Of a DNA stretch of 64,000 bases, positions 59,102-64,000 are shown piece by piece. The position numbers and the translations under genes are program-made. The DNA comes from Isoetes taiwanensis (taxonomy: Eukaryota > Streptophyta > Lycopodiopsida > Isoetales > Isoetaceae): positions 13,080,718-13,144,717 of the forward strand of contig JAJEKV010000030.1 in NCBI GenBank assembly GCA_021234155.1, given 5' to 3'. Each line of letters begins with the position of its first letter. The first letter of the stretch is position 1. The notes below the pieces were generated by a model, which saw only the letters and a program-made list of their open reading frames with translations, searched no databases and was not told the origin of the DNA.

Positions 59102-59593
59102 GCACTAATATCGTGATGTTTCAAAACATGTTTGCTTTTGACGAATTTAGCTATGATTGAATTCAATGACAGCTTGCAGAATAAGTGGAGGTGGGATAGC
59201 ACATCGTTACAATATACTCAGTTAAGGTACGTGATATTACATCCTTAATCAGAATGCTATTACATCCTTACTTAGTTATTAGGTACCCATGTCATTATTA
59301 CATTATTAGCAGGTGCAGATTCACTCGTCATCAACATCAAAGCTCGCGGATGCCATTCGGGTTTCATAGATCTCCCCGATCAGAAGCCAGTAAATATGGA
59401 CTTTAACGCGAAAGTGAGCTTCGCAAGCACCAGCAGGTCCATCGCCTTTAGATAAGAGCCATGGATCAAGCTTAACGCTATTTCTAGCGCGATTCGCCTG
59501 CATCGTTGTAGCTCAAGTAACACTTGAAAAGAGCGGATGTGTTCGACGAGGCATCGAGGAAGCCATGGAAGATGAATGGCCTCTACCCCCTCG

Positions 59594-59728
59594 TGAAGCC
59601 GTTTTTATAGTGAAGTAAAATTATTGAAGTGAATTATTGGCGTACGATGTAGGGCCATTATTGAGCTTATACGAGTGTCATGTACACGTACAAGTATAAC
59701 ACAAAATTTGTATGTATATGTGTATGTT
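59594..59728. repeat. direct repeat C, copy 2
   Basis: Second copy of the blocks at 58970-59101, about 80 percent similar by eye and about 625 bp away. The repeats lie just beyond the 3' end of the DUF7869-like gene, so they could be terminal parts of that element or tandem copies of a promoter-like unit. Confidence 0.7.
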
Positions 59729-59939
59729 AATTACCTCATGTTTGTTGGGGTCGAGTACTAGGTGAAAGTATTCGTGCTTGAGCAAATAAGGTGTGCTCAA
59801 AATTCTCAAAATTGCGTTATTTTATCCAATTAATGAAATCATGCTTTACAATGATGTAAGGTCCTTGTAGAGACTAATCACTTCATCAAGTTTTTACTAA
59901 ATACTTCCACACTTTGCTAGAAGTGACAAAATCCTTAGC

Positions 59940-60264
59940 ATCCATCAAAATGGATGCTTGAGAGCATAGAGAATCAGTGCTCGAGCTGTTTGATCTTTTT
60001 CATTCCAGTCATCTACATTCTTAACTGAAGCATCGTATGGAGCACCATTCAGAACAAGATTGTCGGTAGTTGCATCAACCGGCTACACCGGAGGAAGGTT
60101 ATTCCCGGTCACAATTCCAAAAAGCTTTTCGCTTTGCAGGATGAGCTCCATCTTGATCTTCCAAGCTGGATATCCAGCTCCAGAGAAAACATGTAAAGTT
60201 TTCATCCCAATGAGCCATCGAATATTCACAACCGCTCCAGAACCAGATGCAAGCTCTAATACCA
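59940..60264 (-). pseudogene. Copia gag start
   Basis: The minus-strand frame after the primer-binding site reads FSGAGYPAWKIKMELILQSE and KLFGIVTG, and after a stop VDDWNEKDQTARALILYAL, the conserved start of Copia gag (DUF4219/UBN2-like). One stop interrupts it near 60083. Nothing of pol follows, so the element is truncated at about 59.9 kb. Confidence 0.8.
60253..60264 (-). promoter_or_regulatory. Copia primer-binding site
   Basis: On the minus strand TGGTATTAGAGC directly follows the LTR end AACA. It is complementary to the initiator tRNA-Met 3' end with one mismatch, the same variant as in the TRIM at 29401. Confidence 0.85.
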
Positions 60265-60518
60265 TGTTGAACTTGCTAGTTTACTAAGAAAGCACAAGAG
60301 AGAGAGGTATGCACTACAAAAGAAGACACATGAATTGAATGATATGTGTTACAATATATATGTACCATAAAAGGTACATCCTATGGAAAAAGATGAAACA
60401 TAAAAGTAGCTATGTTGCCTTTTTATACAGGCACGCTAGCTTCTTAATATAGGCAGCCTCGCTAACATCACGGTCTCTCGTTACTGCCTAGAGAAACGTA
60501 CAGACATGATTACTAACA
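60265..60518 (-). repeat. Copia 5' LTR, 254 bp
   Basis: On the minus strand it starts TGTTAGTAATCATGTC and ends GTTCAACA, with the 4-bp inverted ends TGTT...AACA expected of an LTR, and it abuts the primer-binding site. No second copy is in the window. The following 60519-61311 stretch shows no gene or repeat. Confidence 0.8.
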
Positions 60519-61311
60519 AACCGCGCGGAGATGGTAAGAGCCGGTGACCACATCATTTTCAAGTTCTTCATGTTTTGATCCGTCATTGTCCCTCCTAAAC
60601 TCAAGCTGTGGAAAAGAAATTGGATCGCAGATGATCCTCTGCAATGTATGTGCTTTCATTTAATGCCTCAAGGATCGTTGCCTATCCAACTACTTTCCCA
60701 GCGCTATGCCCTTTTGGAAGTTCTGAACAAATAGAGGAAATTATTCAGCAGTGAAGGCTGCAAACTGATCCCCATGACTTCAAACAACTCGAAATTGCAG
60801 TAAGCATGGCCAGATTTTGCAGAACCAGTCAAGAAAAATGTCCGTACCCCGTTTTGGTGCTAAAAAGACCTGTGCTTCCTGTTTGTTGTTCATTGTTGAC
60901 CATCGATGCCCTATTTTGCCTACCAAATATGGCGATCCAATAAGAACATGGCAGAATCTGATCCAAATCCAAATCCGTGTGCGCAAGAGCAGATTCCTCC
61001 ACGGAATTCGGCAATGCAGGAACATGGTGCAAGTCTTTGAGCTTTGATTTTAGGGCAAATCCATAGCTCTGCCATGCTCGCCCATCGATTTAGCTTGCTT
61101 GACTGTACCGTACCCAGATGCTTTTAACGGATGAGACTCATCCACAAAAAATGTGGCATTTAAACGAGGCAGAACAAGAAAAAAGGATGATTTATATATG
61201 TTTTGATAGCACAAAATTACCACTAGTATTAACTTTGTCTTTTTTGTACTTCTTGGGCTTCCATGCCCATATTGTTGTTTGGGTCCAATGGCCAATTTGG
61301 TCTCCATGGAC

Positions 61312-61552
<241 letters not shown>

Positions 61553-62649
61553 ATTTGCCACAAATTTGGAAGCTTTTTTTTGGATGATCTTGATTTTCCA
61601 CCTTCTGTACATGCCATGATTGTTCAATTGCTATGATTTGTTTTATTCCTCCTTTACTAATGACGGCATGCATGCTGCGATTAGTAGGTTAGTAGGTTGA
61701 GGAATTTGGTGGCAATAATTCAAGGGATGCAGAAATTTCGCGTGATGCGCTTGCACAATCTTCAAGCATCGGTGTTGAAACTCTAGCCAATGCTATGTCA
61801 ATAGTTGATTGTGGATCTATTTTTGCAGTGTGGCATCTGTGTCCAAAGGGTGGCAAAAAATCCCTCTTATACACAGATCCTTGGAAGGCTATTTGACCCC
61901 TCATTGTATAAAATTTGCCCTACCTCAGTGTTTTAAAACACCCCTAACCCCTAAGTATACACATAAAAATGGTCAAAAAACCCCTTCTGTTGAACTCTTA
62001 TGGGTTATATGTTGATCAAATGTGAATTCCCCAGAGATTGTGGGCAACTAATGTCAAATCCAAGCACACTGGGTGACAACGATAGGTCCACACTCGGCTT
62101 GTTCATTTTTGCATTGATGGATTGAAAATGTACCCAGTGCAGAAGGTGTTCAACCTGCATAGTTTTGAAGTGCGGGATGTTCCATCCTATGTAGCAGACC
62201 TGGTAGAAGCAAACTATTTGAACATGGAAATCAATTTTGAAACTTACCATGTCCAACATAAATGGCTTGTGACTTCACATAGTAGTTTATGGATTTATTG
62301 AATAGAATAATAACTGAGATAGGTTGAGAGCTTGGTGTGTTGAGGTCGTTGAGGGAAGATGCTTAGATAAGGGGGAATCAAGCATGTTAAAAATAGATGG
62401 ATGCAGAGGTTTTATTGTTCTACTACAATAGCGGTAGGGTGGAAGACCCCTTGCTTTCTTGTCGTAGCTTGAGAATGAACCTAAGGACACTTAATTTCTT
62501 TGTTGGCATATGGGAACATAGCAAAGCAAATGAGAACCCAAAATTATGCTTCTTACTTGGCAAACATAATTTGGTTTTGGTGAAACCTATTCAAACATTT
62601 GATGTAGCATTCAACTACATGTCGAAAAAATAAATCAAAACATCTTGAA

Positions 62650-62731
62650 GTGGACGTGCCGGAGTGGTTATCGGGCATGACTAGAAATCATGTGGGCTTT
62701 GCCCGCGCAGGTTCGAATCCTGCCGTCCACG
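62650..62731 (+). tRNA. tRNA-Ser(AGA)
   Basis: An 82-nt sequence folds as a class II tRNA. Acceptor GTGGACG pairs with CGTCCAC, the D-arm holds box A-like TGCCGGAGTGGTT, the anticodon loop CTAGAAA (62681-62687) gives anticodon AGA at 62683-62685, the long variable arm TGGGC-TTT-GCCC is typical of serine tRNA, and the T-arm is GCAGG-TTCGAAT-CCTGC (box B). CCA is not encoded, as usual in nuclei. A TTTT terminator starts at 62733. It reads UCU (and UCC, UCA by A-to-I editing). It looks functional. Confidence 0.97.
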
Positions 62732-62890
62732 CTTTTCCGAATGTTGCAATTCCCTCATTTTTGAACCATTTTAAGAAAACGTTAACAAGCATGCCAAGGA
62801 TTGTCGAAACGATGCAAATCAGTATACGGTGACTGTCCCGTTTAGCATATTTACAAGCGGAAGTAAATTTTTTAGCAATGCAAACTGCTC

Positions 62891-64000
62891 TTAATGTGTT
62901 TGAGAAAGCAAGTGCATGTACATTACTTCATTCCACACATCTGGAACGCCAGGAAGACACCAATGCAGGCAGTCTTGTGTTTCTCTTCTTCCATGCTTTG
63001 ATACATGAGCATCTACCCTGAATTGGGATAAATATGTGATATTCAAAAGCTGCAATTTTGTACCAAACACTGCATTTCCAGCCACCAAATCCATTGTGAA
63101 GTTTTGGATGGTTTTAAATGGCTCTTTACTGTCACAGTACCCTCCATTGTTCCAATCCCCATTCATAAAATGTCTAGGAGATAAGGACCTCATGAACACT
63201 GCTAAATCTTCTTTTTTTCTCATCTCTTTATTCAGCCAACCTGCTAGATTAGTAACAGTTTGCTTATATGCATCTTCTATTCTCAGATGTCGTTTGCTCA
63301 TCTTAGCACCACCAACATAAATGTCCCACTTGTTTAATCTTAGCTTATTGCGATTCCAGTGATGCCCTGTATTGAGAACAATAACATTAAATTTATGCAT
63401 GTTGGCACTTAGGAAGAGAGGAGGGTAATCTATATGTAATGCTGATCCTGCACGAGGATCGGTGGCATTGTAGAACTGAATCTTGCAAAGAGTTGCTGAC
63501 CAATAAAACAATATAGTTGTATTAGTGGCTTTGAATCTATATGCCCAACCTTCTGGTTTTGTAGCATCATGGAAATCAAATTCACGACCAATATCTTCTG
63601 CTGATAGATGGTTGGCACCTGTTATAAGGCACAGTAGAGACTGAAATTGCTGCCTTCCCACAGAATCTCCAACAAATGCAATACTTTTGTTACGCATTCT
63701 GCGAAAATCAGACATGAACTATCTAACTATCTTGGTTTAATCTTAGAATCAAACTGCAGGAATATTAAAGATAGGCCAACCTTTCAAGAAACTTCTGCCC
63801 ATCAAATCTAGGTATATCACAATCATCAGGCTGCCACCGATATTTCTCATAAGAAAAGTCACGTGTTTTGCTGAGCTTGCATGCCCAGTTTGCTGATAAC
63901 CAAGGGCATGAGTTGCCAGAGTACAATGGCCTTGTTTTATCTTTCACCCAATGTCCTTGTGATAAATTGCATCCTGCAAGGCATTATAGACCTTAATTTC
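62891..64000 (-). CDS. trichome birefringence-like (TBL) O-acetyltransferase, 3' part
   Basis: Minus strand. The middle exon (63973-63781) begins after an AG acceptor with CNLSQGHWVKDKTRPLYSGN, then CPWLSANWACKLSKTRDFSY and KYRWQPDDCDIPRFDGQKF, the PMR5-N/TBL domain. An 82-nt GT-AG intron (63699-63780) joins in frame (LER to MRNKSI) to the last exon, 63698-62891. That exon has FVGDSVGRQQ (GDS nucleophile motif) and ends with DCLHWCLPGVPDVWNEV (the D-x-x-H motif), both needed for catalysis. Such proteins acetylate cell-wall polysaccharides in the Golgi. The 5' exon with the signal anchor lies beyond the window. Apart from this no damage is visible, and it appears to be an active host gene. Confidence 0.93.

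Noticed and set aside
62650-62832. 60-codon open frame starting at the tRNA
   Set aside because: It overlaps a well-folded tRNA gene and has no protein features.

Overview
This is a window of nuclear DNA from a land plant. The plant signs are a tRNA-Ser(AGA), a trichome-birefringence-like (TBL/PMR5-GDSL) cell-wall acyltransferase gene with GT-AG introns at the right edge, and layer upon layer of Copia, Gypsy, LINE and DNA-transposon remnants. Several transposase-like families here (a DUF7869-like protein and the FFSK-type family at 29-32 kb) are ones I remember as abundant in seed-free plants, so a fern or another seed-free plant is my best guess. The sequence does not prove this. No bacterial, organellar or CRISPR features are present.

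Layout. 1-1.95 kb is unannotated. 1.95-5.94 kb (minus) holds an intron-rich candidate host gene that encodes a RING-H2 finger and, downstream, an FCP1/NIF-type HAD phosphatase domain. One of its introns coincides with a 589-bp MITE, and another holds a minisatellite-like duplication. 6.15-26.8 kb is one Copia element (minus strand) that has been opened twice: by a 7.8-kb L1-type LINE at 17.04-24.84 kb, proved by a 13-bp target-site duplication, and by a 7.9-kb segment at 8.3-16.2 kb containing a Gypsy RNase H-integrase fragment. 26.8-29.2 kb holds two families of imperfect direct repeats. 29.23-32.3 kb (minus) is a decayed, intron-containing transposase-like gene. A complete 279-bp TRIM retrotransposon (29277-29555, 5-bp TSD) has inserted in its last exon and now supplies a new C-terminus. 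32.6-33.7 kb (plus) is a frameshifted unknown gene. 34.3-36.8 kb holds an LTR fragment and a decayed chromodomain Gypsy (plus). 37.1-38.3 kb is a decayed Copia integrase (minus).

40.4-48.2 kb is a second LINE (plus). Its endonuclease domain is split in frame by a 6312-bp element (41719-48030) with 17-bp terminal inverted repeats and a 3-bp CTA target duplication. I read this as a CACTA-like non-autonomous element. It carries tRNA-derived SINE-like sequence and a tandem array. 48.4-49.1 kb is a small unknown coding block. 49.7-59.7 kb is unusually rich in CG dinucleotides: decayed unknown coding on the minus strand (49.9-53.5 kb) faces away from a DUF7869-like transposase-like gene on the plus strand (55.4-58.5 kb), with a CpG-dense spacer holding 78-bp tandem repeats. 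59.96-60.52 kb is the 5' end of another Copia (LTR, primer-binding site, gag start; minus). 61.4-61.55 kb is a long GA microsatellite.

The only features that look like intact host genes are the tRNA-Ser(AGA) and the TBL gene (incomplete at the window edge), and possibly the RING/HAD gene. The strongest results come from rejoining reading frames or target duplications across insertions, which gives a relative order of events: an older Copia was hit by the LINE and the Gypsy-bearing segment, a LINE was hit by the CACTA-like element, and a transposase-like gene was hit by the TRIM.
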